DNA from: Proteobacteria bacterium ST_bin14 | GTDB taxonomy: Bacteria > Pseudomonadota > Alphaproteobacteria > Sphingomonadales > Sphingomonadaceae | Length of the DNA: 64,000 nucleotides | Reading direction: 5' to 3' | Assembly (NCBI GenBank): GCA_002083655.1 | Contig: MSXR01000006.1 | Span: 239,325 to 303,324 of the forward strand | In this document: in pieces, positions 14,149 through 22,804 of the stretch | Layout of the letters: every line of letters starts with the position of its first letter | How positions within the stretch are numbered: the first letter of the stretch is position 1 | Program-made: the position numbers and the translations under genes | Notes under the pieces: generated by a model | The model's database searches: none | The model's input: the letters and a program-made list of their open reading frames with translations, nothing else | Told to the model about the DNA's origin: nothing

Positions 14149-17100
14149 ATGCCCAAACGCACAGATATCCAGTCCATCCTCGTCATTGGCGCGGGGCCCA
14201 TCGTCATCGGGCAGGCGTGCGAGTTCGATTATTCGGGCACGCAGGCGATCAAGGCGTTGAAGGAGGATGGCTATCGCATCATCTTGGTCAATTCGAACCC
14301 CGCCACGATCATGACCGATCCCGAACTGGCCGACGCGACCTATGTCGAGCCGATCACGCCCGAAATCGTGCGGAAAATCATCATCAAGGAGCGCCCCGAT
14401 GCGGTGCTGCCGACGATGGGCGGGCAGACCGCGCTGAACACGGCGCTGGCGTTGTTCAACGATGGCACGCTCGCCGAATTCGGCGTCGAGATGATCGGCG
14501 CAGATGCAGAAGCCATCGACAAGGCTGAGGACCGCCAGAAATTTCGCGACGCGATGACCAAGATTGGCCTGGAAAGCGCGCGCTCGGGCATCGCCCATAC
14601 GCTGGATGAGGCGTTTGCCGTGTTGGAGCGCACCGGTTTGCCCTCGATCATCCGGCCCAGCTTCACGATGGGCGGCACTGGCGGCGGCATTGCGTATAAT
14701 CGCGAAGAGTTTGAGGTCATTGTCCGCTCAGGCCTCGATGCGTCGCCCACCACCGAAGTGCTGATCGAGGAATCGCTGCTGGGGTGGAAAGAATATGAGA
14801 TGGAGGTGGTGCGCGACAAAAACGACAACGCCATCATCATTTGCTCGATTGAGAATATCGATCCGATGGGCGTCCATACCGGCGACAGCATCACCGTCGC
14901 CCCGGCGCTGACGCTGACCGACAAGGAATATCAGATCATGCGCAACGCGAGCATCGCTTGCCTGCGTGAGATTGGCGTGGAGACGGGCGGCTCCAACGTC
15001 CAGTTCGCGGTGAACCCGAAGGACGGTCGCCTGATCGTGATCGAGATGAATCCGCGCGTGTCGCGGTCGTCGGCGCTGGCATCCAAGGCGACGGGTTTCC
15101 CGATTGCCAAGGTCGCGGCGAAGCTGGCGGTTGGCTATACGCTTGATGAGATTATGAACGACATCACCGGCGCGACGCCGGCGGCGTTTGAACCGACGAT
15201 CGATTATGTCGTCACCAAAATCCCGCGCTTCGCCTTTGAGAAGTTCAAGGGTGCCGAACCCTTGCTCAACACCGCGATGAAATCGGTCGGTGAAGTGATG
15301 GCGATTGGCCGCAACATCCATGAATCGCTGCAAAAGGCGCTGCGCGGGCTGGAAACGGGGTTGAGCGGCTTTAATCAGGTTGATGCGCTGGCGGGTGCCC
15401 CTCGTGCGGCCATTGAGGCAGAGCTAGCCCGCCCGACGCCTGACCGGCTGCTGGTGGCGGCACAGGCGCTGCGTGAAGGGTTCACCGTTGCCGAAGTTCA
15501 CGCCATTGCCAAATACGACCCCTGGTTTTTGGAGCGGATCGCCGAGATTATCGGGGCAGAAGAAGAGGTCTGCACCCACGGCCTGCCGCGCGATGCGCAG
15601 GGGATGCGTCGCCTGAAATCGATGGGCTTTTCAGATAAAAGACTCGCCTATCTTGCGCTAAAGTCAGTAAATATGCGCCAAGGCTCTGAAGCGATGGCGC
15701 GCAGTTCCGGGCTGATTGGTGACATTGCCAAGGCGATGGCGGGTGCCGTGACTGAAGGCGAAGTGCGCGCGCTGCGGCACAAATTGGGCGTGCGCCCCGT
15801 GTTCAAGCGGATCGACACCTGCGCGGCCGAATTCGACGCCAAAACGCCCTATATGTATTCGACATATGAGGCCCCCAGTTTCGGCGACCCCGAATGCGAG
15901 AGCCAGCCCAGCAATGCGCGGAAAATCGTCATTCTGGGCGGTGGACCGAACCGGATCGGGCAGGGGATTGAGTTTGATTATTGCTGCTGCCATGCCTGTT
16001 TTGCCCTGCATGATGCGGGCTATGAAACGATCATGGTCAACTGCAATCCAGAGACCGTCAGCACCGATTATGACACATCCGACCGGTTGTATTTTGAGCC
16101 GTTAACGGCCGAAGATGTGCTCGAAATTCTCCATGTTGAGCAGCAAAATGGCACATTAGTGGGCGTCATTGTCCAGTTTGGCGGGCAAACGCCGCTAAAT
16201 TTGGCAAAAGCGCTGGAAAATGCCGGCATTCCGATCCTGGGAACAACACCCGATGCCATCGACCTGGCAGAAGACCGTGAGCGCTTCGCTGCGCTGATCA
16301 CCAAGCTGGGGTTGCTCCAGCCTGCCAACGGCATCGCCCGCAGCCGGGATGAGGCAATCGCGGTCGCGCAGCGGATTGGCTATCCGGTGCTGATGCGACC
16401 CAGCTACGTGCTCGGTGGGCGCGCGATGGAAATTGTCGACGGCCCCGAACAGCTCGACAATTATATACAGACAGCGGTGCTGGTATCCGGGGACTCGCCG
16501 GTGCTGATCGACCAATATCTGCGCGACGCGATTGAGGTTGATGTCGACGCGATTTGTGACGGTACTGATGTGTGCGTGGCCGGTGTGCTCCAGCATATTG
16601 AGGAGGCTGGCGTGCATTCGGGCGATAGCGCCTGTTCCATCCCGCCCTATTCGCTGAGCGCGGACATCATTGCCGAGATTGAGCGCCAGACGACCGCGCT
16701 GGGGGCGGCATTGTCGGTCAAGGGGCTGATGAATATCCAGTTCGCGGTCAAAGACGGGCTTGTTTATCTGATCGAGGTAAACCCGCGCGCCAGCCGCACC
16801 GTGCCGTTCGTCGCCAAGGCCATTGGCGCGCCGATTGCCAAAATTGCCGCGCGGGTGATGGCAGGCGAGCTGCTGGCCAACCTGCCCCCGGTGAACCGCC
16901 ATATTGATTATTATGCGGTGAAGGAGGCGGTGTTCCCGTTCGGGCGCTTCCCCGGGGTTGATCCGGTGCTGTCGCCTGAAATGAAATCAACCGGTGAAGT
17001 GATGGGGATCGACCCTGATTTCACGCTCGCCTTTGCCAAGGCAGAGCTGGGCGCGGGCACCATTTTGCCGAAATCGGGCACGGTGTTCATCAGCGTAAAG

Positions 17101-17481
17101 GACGGCGACAAGCCCGTCGTGCTGCCCGCCGCGCGCATATTGGTGGCGCAGGGGTTCAAAATTGTCGCGACCAGCGGCACCGCTGATTATCTGACCGACC
17201 ACGGCGTGCCGATTGAGCGGGTGAACAAGGTGGCGCAGGGGCGGCCGCATATTGTCGACCGGATCAAGGACGGCGGTATCGCGTTGATTTTCAACACCAC
17301 CGAAGGCTGGCAATCGCTGAAGGATTCGCAGCCAATCCGCGCCTGCGCGCTTGCCCAGCGCATTCCATATTTCACCACAGCGCCCGCCAGCCTGGAGGCG
17401 GCAAAGGCAATTGCAGCCCTTTCCACGCAAAGCCTTGAAGTACGCCCCTTGCAATCCTATTATTCCCATTCGCATAGTTGA
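14149..17481 (+). CDS. carB: carbamoyl-phosphate synthase large subunit
   Basis: The 1110-residue protein has the duplicated plan of CarB: two ATP-grasp halves that begin with LVIGAGPIVIGQACEFDYSG and VILGGGPNRIGQGIEFDYCC, each with its ATP-binding segment (RPSFTMGGTGGGIAYN, RPSYVLGGRAME) and metal-binding EMNPRVSRSSALASKATG or EVNPRASRTVPFVAKAIG. A C-terminal MGS-like allosteric domain follows (KIVATSGTADYL). It makes carbamoyl phosphate from bicarbonate, ammonia and ATP with CarA. It is separated from carA by a small gene and the DUF559 cassette; it probably shares the plus-strand transcript with greA. Confidence 0.98.
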   Translation: MPKRTDIQSILVIGAGPIVIGQACEFDYSGTQAIKALKEDGYRIILVNSNPATIMTDPELADATYVEPITPEIVRKIIIKERPDAVLPTMGGQTALNTALALFNDGTLAEFGVEMIGADAEAIDKAEDRQKFRDAMTKIGLESARSGIAHTLDEAFAVLERTGLPSIIRPSFTMGGTGGGIAYNREEFEVIVRSGLDASPTTEVLIEESLLGWKEYEMEVVRDKNDNAIIICSIENIDPMGVHTGDSITVAPALTLTDKEYQIMRNASIACLREIGVETGGSNVQFAVNPKDGRLIVIEMNPRVSRSSALASKATGFPIAKVAAKLAVGYTLDEIMNDITGATPAAFEPTIDYVVTKIPRFAFEKFKGAEPLLNTAMKSVGEVMAIGRNIHESLQKALRGLETGLSGFNQVDALAGAPRAAIEAELARPTPDRLLVAAQALREGFTVAEVHAIAKYDPWFLERIAEIIGAEEEVCTHGLPRDAQGMRRLKSMGFSDKRLAYLALKSVNMRQGSEAMARSSGLIGDIAKAMAGAVTEGEVRALRHKLGVRPVFKRIDTCAAEFDAKTPYMYSTYEAPSFGDPECESQPSNARKIVILGGGPNRIGQGIEFDYCCCHACFALHDAGYETIMVNCNPETVSTDYDTSDRLYFEPLTAEDVLEILHVEQQNGTLVGVIVQFGGQTPLNLAKALENAGIPILGTTPDAIDLAEDRERFAALITKLGLLQPANGIARSRDEAIAVAQRIGYPVLMRPSYVLGGRAMEIVDGPEQLDNYIQTAVLVSGDSPVLIDQYLRDAIEVDVDAICDGTDVCVAGVLQHIEEAGVHSGDSACSIPPYSLSADIIAEIERQTTALGAALSVKGLMNIQFAVKDGLVYLIEVNPRASRTVPFVAKAIGAPIAKIAARVMAGELLANLPPVNRHIDYYAVKEAVFPFGRFPGVDPVLSPEMKSTGEVMGIDPDFTLAFAKAELGAGTILPKSGTVFISVKDGDKPVVLPAARILVAQGFKIVATSGTADYLTDHGVPIERVNKVAQGRPHIVDRIKDGGIALIFNTTEGWQSLKDSQPIRACALAQRIPYFTTAPASLEAAKAIAALSTQSLEVRPLQSYYSHSHS

Positions 17482-17560
17482 CCCTCTACATTGTTGCATG
17501 CGCGCGGGTGGACCTAAATGGTTCACTCGAAAACGGGGATTTGAACGAAGGACGTAAGCA

Positions 17561-18037
17561 ATGGCGACGGTCGAAAAGATGCCGATGCTGCAGGAAGGCT
17601 ATGACAAGCTTTCGGTGGAACTGAAGCGGCTGAAGGCCGAACGACCGCTGATCGTTGACGCGATTGAGGAAGCACGCGCGCATGGCGACCTTTCTGAAAA
17701 CGCCGAATATCATGCCGCCAAGGAACGCCAGGGCCAAATCGAAGCCTCGCTGAGCGATATCGAGGACAAGCTGAGCCGTGCCCAGATTATCGATCCCAAG
17801 GAAATGTCGGGCGACAAGGTGGTGTTCGGCGCGACGGTGACGTTGCTTGATGAGGATGACAAGCCGATCCGCTACCAGATCGTCGGCCAGACGGAGGCTG
17901 ACGCCAATGTCGGGCGCATTTCATACAACTCGCCGCTGGGTCGGGCGCTGATTGGCCGCAAGGTTGATGATGAGGTGGAGGTGACGGTGCCGTCGGGTGA
18001 TCGTTATTACCTCGTGTCGAAGGTCGAATTCATCTGA
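17561..18037 (+). CDS. greA: transcription elongation factor GreA
   Basis: The 158-residue length and the two-part plan fit GreA: an N-terminal coiled coil with the acidic tip (EARAHGDLSENAEYHAAKERQ) that reaches into the polymerase secondary channel, and a C-terminal FKBP-like domain (VVFGATVTLLDEDD, RISYNSPLGRALIGRKVDD). It restarts backtracked RNA polymerase by stimulating transcript cleavage. It lies 79 bases after carB, and its stop overlaps the likely start of the rhomboid gene. Confidence 0.97.
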   Translation: MATVEKMPMLQEGYDKLSVELKRLKAERPLIVDAIEEARAHGDLSENAEYHAAKERQGQIEASLSDIEDKLSRAQIIDPKEMSGDKVVFGATVTLLDEDDKPIRYQIVGQTEADANVGRISYNSPLGRALIGRKVDDEVEVTVPSGDRYYLVSKVEFI

Positions 18038-18681
18038 CACGCTCTGCGCTAGATGAGACTCCGGCCACCATCATCATCGCCGGGCTGACCATCGCTGTTT
18101 CGGCGTTGATCACGCTGTTGGCGGTGGAGGCCTATGCCGCGATTGGCGGCGGTTTCATTCCGGCCAGCCTGTCCGTCACGCTCACCGCGCCGCACGGCAT
18201 GATCCTGCTGCCATTCTGGCTGACGCCGTTGACGGCCACATTGGTGCATGGCGGTTTCCTGCACCTTGGCCTGAACATGGTGATGATGGTTTATTGCGGG
18301 CGGATGCTGGAACGCGCGCTGGGCTGGCGCGCCATCGTGACGCTGTACCTGGTCGGCGCCTATGCTGGCGCCGCCGGGCATTGGGCATTTGAACCCATGT
18401 CCACCGCGCCGATGATTGGCGCGAGCGGCGCAATTTCTGCCATTCTGGCCGCCTATGCCATGCTGTTCGCCGAACGCCCCGTGCCCGCGATGGGCCCAAT
18501 CCCGTCCCGCGTCGTGCGCGTGGTGTGGCTGGCCAGTGCGTGGATCGTGATCCAGCTCATGACCGGCCTTGCATCGGGTGGCGGCAGCAGCGCCGTCGCC
18601 ATTGGCGCACACATCGGCGGCTTTGCGGCGGGGCTGTTACTGGCACGACCGTTGTTGTTGTGGCGCTATCGCGGGGCTTGA
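18034..18681 (+). CDS. rhomboid family intramembrane serine protease (non-canonical start likely)
   Basis: The catalytic serine motif MIGASGAISAIL and the histidine in AIGAHIGGFAAGLL form the rhomboid Ser-His dyad, and HGGFLHLGLNMVMM matches the loop-1/TM2 region. Six membrane segments fit a basic rhomboid that cleaves membrane proteins. No ATG or GTG is in frame near the 5' end. A TTG at 18106 would delete half of the first membrane helix (TIIIAGLTIAVSALITLLAV). I extend to CTG at 18034, which overlaps the greA stop as CTGA. The start is an inference; the family is clear. Confidence 0.82.
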   Translation: MTRSALDETPATIIIAGLTIAVSALITLLAVEAYAAIGGGFIPASLSVTLTAPHGMILLPFWLTPLTATLVHGGFLHLGLNMVMMVYCGRMLERALGWRAIVTLYLVGAYAGAAGHWAFEPMSTAPMIGASGAISAILAAYAMLFAERPVPAMGPIPSRVVRVVWLASAWIVIQLMTGLASGGGSSAVAIGAHIGGFAAGLLLARPLLLWRYRGA

Positions 18682-18753
18682 GCGGTAGGGGTGCGGTGAT
18701 TGAGCCGCGTCACGATGCTTCCCGTCAATCTGCGGCCACCCTTTGACGTAACC

Positions 18754-18996
18754 CTATTCAGCCCCAGCCCCAGGTCCCGGGGCCATCAGGTCTGGCTGGA
18801 CGAGGCGGTGGAGGTGGACGACGACATATTTCATTTCTGCATCGTCGACGGTGCGCTGGGCGGCGGCGCGCCAGGCTTTTTCGGCGCTTTTGTAATCGGG
18901 GAAGATGCCGACGATGTGGATTGATTCCAGATCGTTGAAATCCAGCGTCATCGGATCGGCGACGCGACCCCCGAACACGAGATGGAGTTTGCTCAT
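18754..18996 (-). CDS. DUF4170 family small protein
   Basis: The 80-residue protein (MSKLHLVFGGRV, then HIVGIFPDYKSAEKAWRAAA and a histidine-bearing VVHLHRL) has the length and pattern of DUF4170 proteins, which occur widely in Alphaproteobacteria and have no known function. It is transcribed toward the rhomboid gene and ends 72 bases from it. Confidence 0.85.
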   Translation of the reverse strand: MSKLHLVFGGRVADPMTLDFNDLESIHIVGIFPDYKSAEKAWRAAAQRTVDDAEMKYVVVHLHRLVQPDLMAPGPGAGAE

Positions 18997-19057
18997 ATGC
19001 GCTTGGCCTTTGCCCAGAAAAAACTCCGCTTAACGCGGCGCGGGCGGGGGTAAAAGT

Positions 19058-19519
19058 CTAGTCTTTGTCCGGCGCCGCTTTGGTTGCGGTGGCGGCGGCG
19101 TCGCCTGCGGTTTTTACCGCGGTCATTACCCCGTCGATCAGCTTGCCGACTTGCGCACGGGCAGCGTCGCGGCTGATGCCGGCGGCGATCAGTTCTGCGG
19201 TGCCGGCGTCGCGCGCGGCACGGGCAGCCGCTGTCGCGCCTTCGGTCAGGCGCTTGCCGACCGGGCCGAGTAATTCGGTCTCGCGTTCCGTGCGGGGCAG
19301 CAGCGCGCCAGCCAGTACGCCAGCGGCGATGCTACCGGCCAATACGGCAAGCGGATTGCCCTCAATCCCCTGCGCGGTGCGCCGCGCGGCGGCCTGAGCT
19401 GTGTCGATCACGCTGTCGATCGCGCTGGTTGCCACCTGGCTGGCACTGCCGAGCACGGTGTTCGATCCTGTGGTGTTCGCGCCGGTGAGCGGGGTTCGTT
19501 GGGTTGGTTGGTCAGTCAT
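19058..19519 (-). CDS. hypothetical protein, last gene of an envelope cassette
   Basis: The 153-residue protein is alanine-rich, with amphipathic helices (ATSAIDSVIDTAQAAARRTA), one glycine-rich hydrophobic stretch (LAVLAGSIAAGVLAGALL) and a basic, alanine-rich tail. It resembles the ElaB/YqjD-type helical proteins with one membrane anchor but lacks a firm signature. The ATG at 19519 has AGGGAAAACAG upstream and overlaps the end of the DUF3618 gene by 8 bases. Confidence 0.7.
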   Translation of the reverse strand: MTDQPTQRTPLTGANTTGSNTVLGSASQVATSAIDSVIDTAQAAARRTAQGIEGNPLAVLAGSIAAGVLAGALLPRTERETELLGPVGKRLTEGATAAARAARDAGTAELIAAGISRDAARAQVGKLIDGVMTAVKTAGDAAATATKAAPDKD

Positions 19520-19886
19520 CTGTTTTCCCTTCCCGGGGTGCGACGACCCCATCTCCATCATCGATAGCGGCTGAACGCGGCGCTGGCGAGGTGGTTGCAG
19601 CATCGTCGTGCTTCGCAAAGGCATCAACCAGCCAGTCGCGTGCAAAAATCGCCACCAGCGTGGCGCCGATGCCAATCAATGGCCCCGGATTTTTGCGCGC
19701 CGCCGCCAGCGCACCCTGCGCGATCTCCACGCCAGTTTCGCGGAGTTCCGCCACGGCATCGCGCAGCAATGCGCGGGGGTGAAGGCGCGCCTGAACATCA
19801 ACAAGTGTCGCCGTCAGTTGCGCGCGCGCTTGCGCCGCATCGACTGCGGCGGTGCTGCGGGGCGCATCGTCGTGGTCGTCGTTCAC
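19512..19886 (-). CDS. DUF3618 domain-containing protein
   Basis: The 124-residue protein has a basic-helix segment typical of DUF3618 (ARAQLTATLVDVQARLHP, then AVAELRETGVEIAQGAL) and a hydrophobic stretch (PLIGIGATLVAIFA) that probably anchors it in the inner membrane. The start is GTG at 19886, overlapping the holin-like gene's stop by 4 bases (GTGA). It belongs to a four-gene minus-strand set running 20914 to 19058. Confidence 0.75.
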   Translation of the reverse strand: MNDDHDDAPRSTAAVDAAQARAQLTATLVDVQARLHPRALLRDAVAELRETGVEIAQGALAAARKNPGPLIGIGATLVAIFARDWLVDAFAKHDDAATTSPAPRSAAIDDGDGVVAPREGKTDD

Positions 19887-20329
19887 GGCCGATCGCCCTT
19901 TGGTGGCTTGCCCTTGATGTCGGTTAACTGGCGGATTTTGTTGATCGCCAGCCATGCAAGCAGCCCGGCGACGCTAACCCCGCCAATCACCACCGTCGCG
20001 GTGGCACCAACTGCCCCAAATGCTGGCCGCAGGATCACCACCAGCCCCACGAGCAGCGCGATGATCGCCGACTGGGCAATCAGGAAGCTGGTCAGCAGCA
20101 TGATGATTGCCGTGCGCGCCTCGCTCAGGCGGCTGAAAACATTGGCGCGGTACAGGCGTATTTCGGCACGGACAAATGTTTCCGCGTCATCCACCAGCCG
20201 GGTGAACAGCGCGACGATACTGTCGTCAGCGGCGGTCTTCAGCGGCAGGGGCGGGGCTTCTTCGATCATTTCTGGGCGCATAGGGGGAATGTCGGTCGGG
20301 CCATCGGCCCCCGCTATCGTCTCATCCAT
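19883..20329 (-). CDS. phage-holin-family (DUF1469, YqjE-like) membrane protein
   Basis: This 148-residue protein has a soluble N terminus with an acidic/amphipathic helix (ALFTRLVDDAETFVRAEIRLYR) followed by two membrane helices (AIIMLLTSFLIAQSAIIALL and VGATATVVIGGVSVAGLLAWL). That plan fits the Phage_holin_3_6/YqjE family, which are bacterial envelope proteins, not lysis holins. It sits between the ElaB-like gene and the DUF3618 gene, paralleling the yqjD-yqjE-yqjK set of enterobacteria. Confidence 0.85.
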   Translation of the reverse strand: MDETIAGADGPTDIPPMRPEMIEEAPPLPLKTAADDSIVALFTRLVDDAETFVRAEIRLYRANVFSRLSEARTAIIMLLTSFLIAQSAIIALLVGLVVILRPAFGAVGATATVVIGGVSVAGLLAWLAINKIRQLTDIKGKPPKGDRP

Positions 20330-20347
20330 TCCCCCGGCCGCCGCGCG

Positions 20348-20914
20348 TCAGATTGTTGACGAAGGGGGCGGGCCGTCGCCGTCAGCGGCGCTATCAGCCG
20401 CATCAAGCCCGGCCTTCACCAGCCGCGCAACCACAAAGCCAAGCGCTGCGGCAATGCCAATCGCGACGGCGGGGCTTTTGCGGACGAAAGCGGTGGCATC
20501 GGCCATCAGGTCTTCGATTTCCTTGGCCTTCAGGCTTTCGGAAAAACCCGAGATGCCTTCCGCCGCGGAGCGGGCATATTGGCCATATTGCGCGCCGATT
20601 TTTTCATCGACGGTGTCCGCCGCATCGCCCATCAACCGCGACATTTCATCGAGCGCACCGCCAGCGCGGGTTTTACCTTCCGCCACATAGTCGCGGGCTT
20701 TGTCTGTCGCCTGACGCGCAAGCTTGGCGGCACCATCCTTGATCGACTGGGTTGCGTTGCCGGGCGCGGCACTGGTGCCGGCGACATGATCGGTTGCCGG
20801 TTCCGCTGCAAGCACAGTGACGCCAGCACTGCCAGGACCGTCCTTGATCGGGGCCTGCGGCACAGGCCGCTTGCGTGCTGGCTTTGGGGTCGTTCCGTTT
20901 GTGTCTTCGGCCAT
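20348..20914 (-). CDS. ElaB/YqjD-like (DUF883-type) membrane-anchored protein
   Basis: The N terminus is a Pro/Lys-rich, disordered stretch. It is followed by long amphipathic helices (DGAAKLARQATDKARDYVAE, KAKEIEDLMADATAFVRKSP) and one C-terminal anchor (AVAIGIAAALGFVVARLV). The VRKSPAVAIGIAAALGFVVA motif is what DUF883 proteins show; in E. coli ElaB and YqjD bind ribosomes at the membrane in stationary phase. The ATG at 20914 follows AAGGG. It is the first gene of the four-gene cassette and is divergent from eno. Confidence 0.75.
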   Translation of the reverse strand: MAEDTNGTTPKPARKRPVPQAPIKDGPGSAGVTVLAAEPATDHVAGTSAAPGNATQSIKDGAAKLARQATDKARDYVAEGKTRAGGALDEMSRLMGDAADTVDEKIGAQYGQYARSAAEGISGFSESLKAKEIEDLMADATAFVRKSPAVAIGIAAALGFVVARLVKAGLDAADSAADGDGPPPSSTI

Positions 20915-21065
20915 GATGAAAGCCCTTTCGCGTTCCAGTTTCAACAACGGTCGCCAGCAAAATGCGTTCCCGTTGCGCCAGCAATTTGCCCCGCGCATCT
21001 GAAGCGGATAGAGCCGCGCCAGCGCCCGCAGGGCTTACGTAGATTAGCATTAGGAGCATCATTTC

Positions 21066-22346
21066 ATGACCGCAATCATCGACATCCATGCCCGCCAGAT
21101 TGTCGATAGCCGCGGCAACCCGACGGTAGAGGTTGATGTGATGCTGGAGGATGGCAGCTTTGGCCGCGCGGCAGTGCCTTCGGGCGCGTCGACAGGCGCG
21201 TATGAGGCGGTTGAGCGGCGCGACGGCGACAAGGATCAATGGCTCGGCAAGGGTGTGCAGGGCGCGGTGGATGCCGTAAATGTTGACATCGCCGAGGCTG
21301 TGCTGGGTATTGATGCGGAGGATCAGCGCGAAATCGATCAGATCATGATCGAGCTGGACGGCACGCCCAATAAGGCCCGGTTGGGCGCAAACGCGATTCT
21401 GGGCGTCAGCCTGGCGGTGGCAAAGGCGGCGGCGGATGCGCGCGGCATGCCACTATACCGCTATGTCGGCGGGGTTTCGGCTCATTTGCTGCCAGTGCCG
21501 ATGATGAACATCATCAATGGCGGCGAACATGCGGATAACCCGATTGATTTTCAGGAATTCATGATCTTGCCGGTGGGGGCGGATTCGATCTTTGATGCGG
21601 TGCGTTGCGGCTCGGAAATTTTCCACACGCTGAAAAAGCGGCTGCATGAAAAGGGGCTGGCGACGGCGGTGGGGGACGAGGGTGGCTTTGCCCCCAACAT
21701 TGCCAGCACCACCGACGCGCTCGATTTCATCATGGGATCGATTGAGGCGGCGGGCTATACGCCCGGCGATGATGTGATGCTGGCGCTCGATTGCGCGGCG
21801 ACCGAATTTTTCAAGGACGGCGCTTACCATATCAGCGGCGAGGGCAAGGTGCTGAGCCCGCATGAAATGGCGGGCTATCTGGCCGATCTGGCTGCCCGCT
21901 ACCCGATTTTTTCAATCGAAGACGGGATGAGTGAAGATGATTTTGAGGGCTGGAAAGCGCTGACCGATATGGTGGGCGACAAGGTTCAATTGGTGGGCGA
22001 TGACCTGTTCGTCACCAATCCGGCGCGGCTGGCGATGGGCATCGATATGGGGCTGGCCAATTCGCTGCTGGTAAAGGTCAACCAGATCGGCACACTTACG
22101 GAAACGCTGGCGGCGGTGTCGATGGCGAACCGGGCGGGCTATACAGCGGTGATGTCGCACCGATCGGGCGAGACAGAGGATGCGACGATTGCCGATCTGG
22201 CGGTTGCGACCAATTGTGGACAGATCAAGACCGGCAGCCTGGCGCGCAGCGACCGGCTCGCCAAATATAACCAGCTGATCCGGATTGAGGAGGAACTTGG
22301 TGATATGGGCCGCTATGCCGGGCGAAGCATTCTGCGCAAAAAGTAA
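21066..22346 (+). CDS. eno: enolase
   Basis: Phosphopyruvate hydratase of lower glycolysis, 426 residues. It starts with IIDIHARQIVDSRGNPTVEV and has the flexible loop SGASTGAYEA, the active-site segments (NIINGGEHADNPIDFQEFM, SIEDGMSEDD, LVGDDLFVTN, LLVKVNQIGTLTET) and the signature MSHRSGETED. In this Entner-Doudoroff organism it still takes 2-phosphoglycerate to PEP. It is followed by ftsB and the pdh genes, a common alphaproteobacterial order. Confidence 0.98.
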   Translation: MTAIIDIHARQIVDSRGNPTVEVDVMLEDGSFGRAAVPSGASTGAYEAVERRDGDKDQWLGKGVQGAVDAVNVDIAEAVLGIDAEDQREIDQIMIELDGTPNKARLGANAILGVSLAVAKAAADARGMPLYRYVGGVSAHLLPVPMMNIINGGEHADNPIDFQEFMILPVGADSIFDAVRCGSEIFHTLKKRLHEKGLATAVGDEGGFAPNIASTTDALDFIMGSIEAAGYTPGDDVMLALDCAATEFFKDGAYHISGEGKVLSPHEMAGYLADLAARYPIFSIEDGMSEDDFEGWKALTDMVGDKVQLVGDDLFVTNPARLAMGIDMGLANSLLVKVNQIGTLTETLAAVSMANRAGYTAVMSHRSGETEDATIADLAVATNCGQIKTGSLARSDRLAKYNQLIRIEEELGDMGRYAGRSILRKK

Positions 22347-22397
22347 TTTGTCACTTTAGGGCTTGATTGGCAGCGCCGGGTGCGACAGAATCATGGA

Positions 22398-22709
22398 ATG
22401 TCAGGCTCATCCATGGTTCGTGTCATCCTGCGCCGCGCTGGCCCGCCAGCGCTCGCGCTGATCGTGATGGCGTTTTTCGGCGGCTATGCGGTCGTCGGCC
22501 AGAACGGAATCTTGGCCTATGGCGATTATAAGCGCGAATTGGCGGCCCGAACGGCAAGCTATGTCGCGCTGGACAAGCAGCGCGCCGTCCTGAAAAACCG
22601 GGTCGCGCTGCTCGATCCGCGCCACGCCAACCCCGATATGGTCGAAGAACTGGTGCGCAAGCAGCTGAAGCTGGCGCATCCCGATGAGGTGATCGTTCCG
22701 CTCAATTAA
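22398..22709 (+). CDS. septum formation initiator family protein (FtsB/DivIC)
   Basis: The product is about 103 residues: a short cytoplasmic tail, one membrane helix (PPALALIVMAFFGGYAVVG) and a periplasmic coiled coil (YKRELAARTASYVALDKQRA) ending in MVEELVRKQLKLAHPDEVIV, the usual FtsB close. FtsB links FtsL and FtsQ in the divisome. The exact start is uncertain among ATGs at 22380, 22398 and 22413. The position between eno and pdhA supports the call. Confidence 0.87.
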   Translation: MSGSSMVRVILRRAGPPALALIVMAFFGGYAVVGQNGILAYGDYKRELAARTASYVALDKQRAVLKNRVALLDPRHANPDMVEELVRKQLKLAHPDEVIVPLN

Positions 22710-22804
22710 TGTCATCACCGTGCGACGTGACGCCAGGTGATTGCATGGGCCGTGCGACTGCGCTTATAGCCACCACTCCCCAGGAAGAAGAGGTCTGATC
22801 GACC

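Noticed and set aside
19883..20329. Prophage holin
   Set aside because: The holin-family label covers cellular YqjE-like proteins; there are no lysis, capsid or integrase genes nearby.
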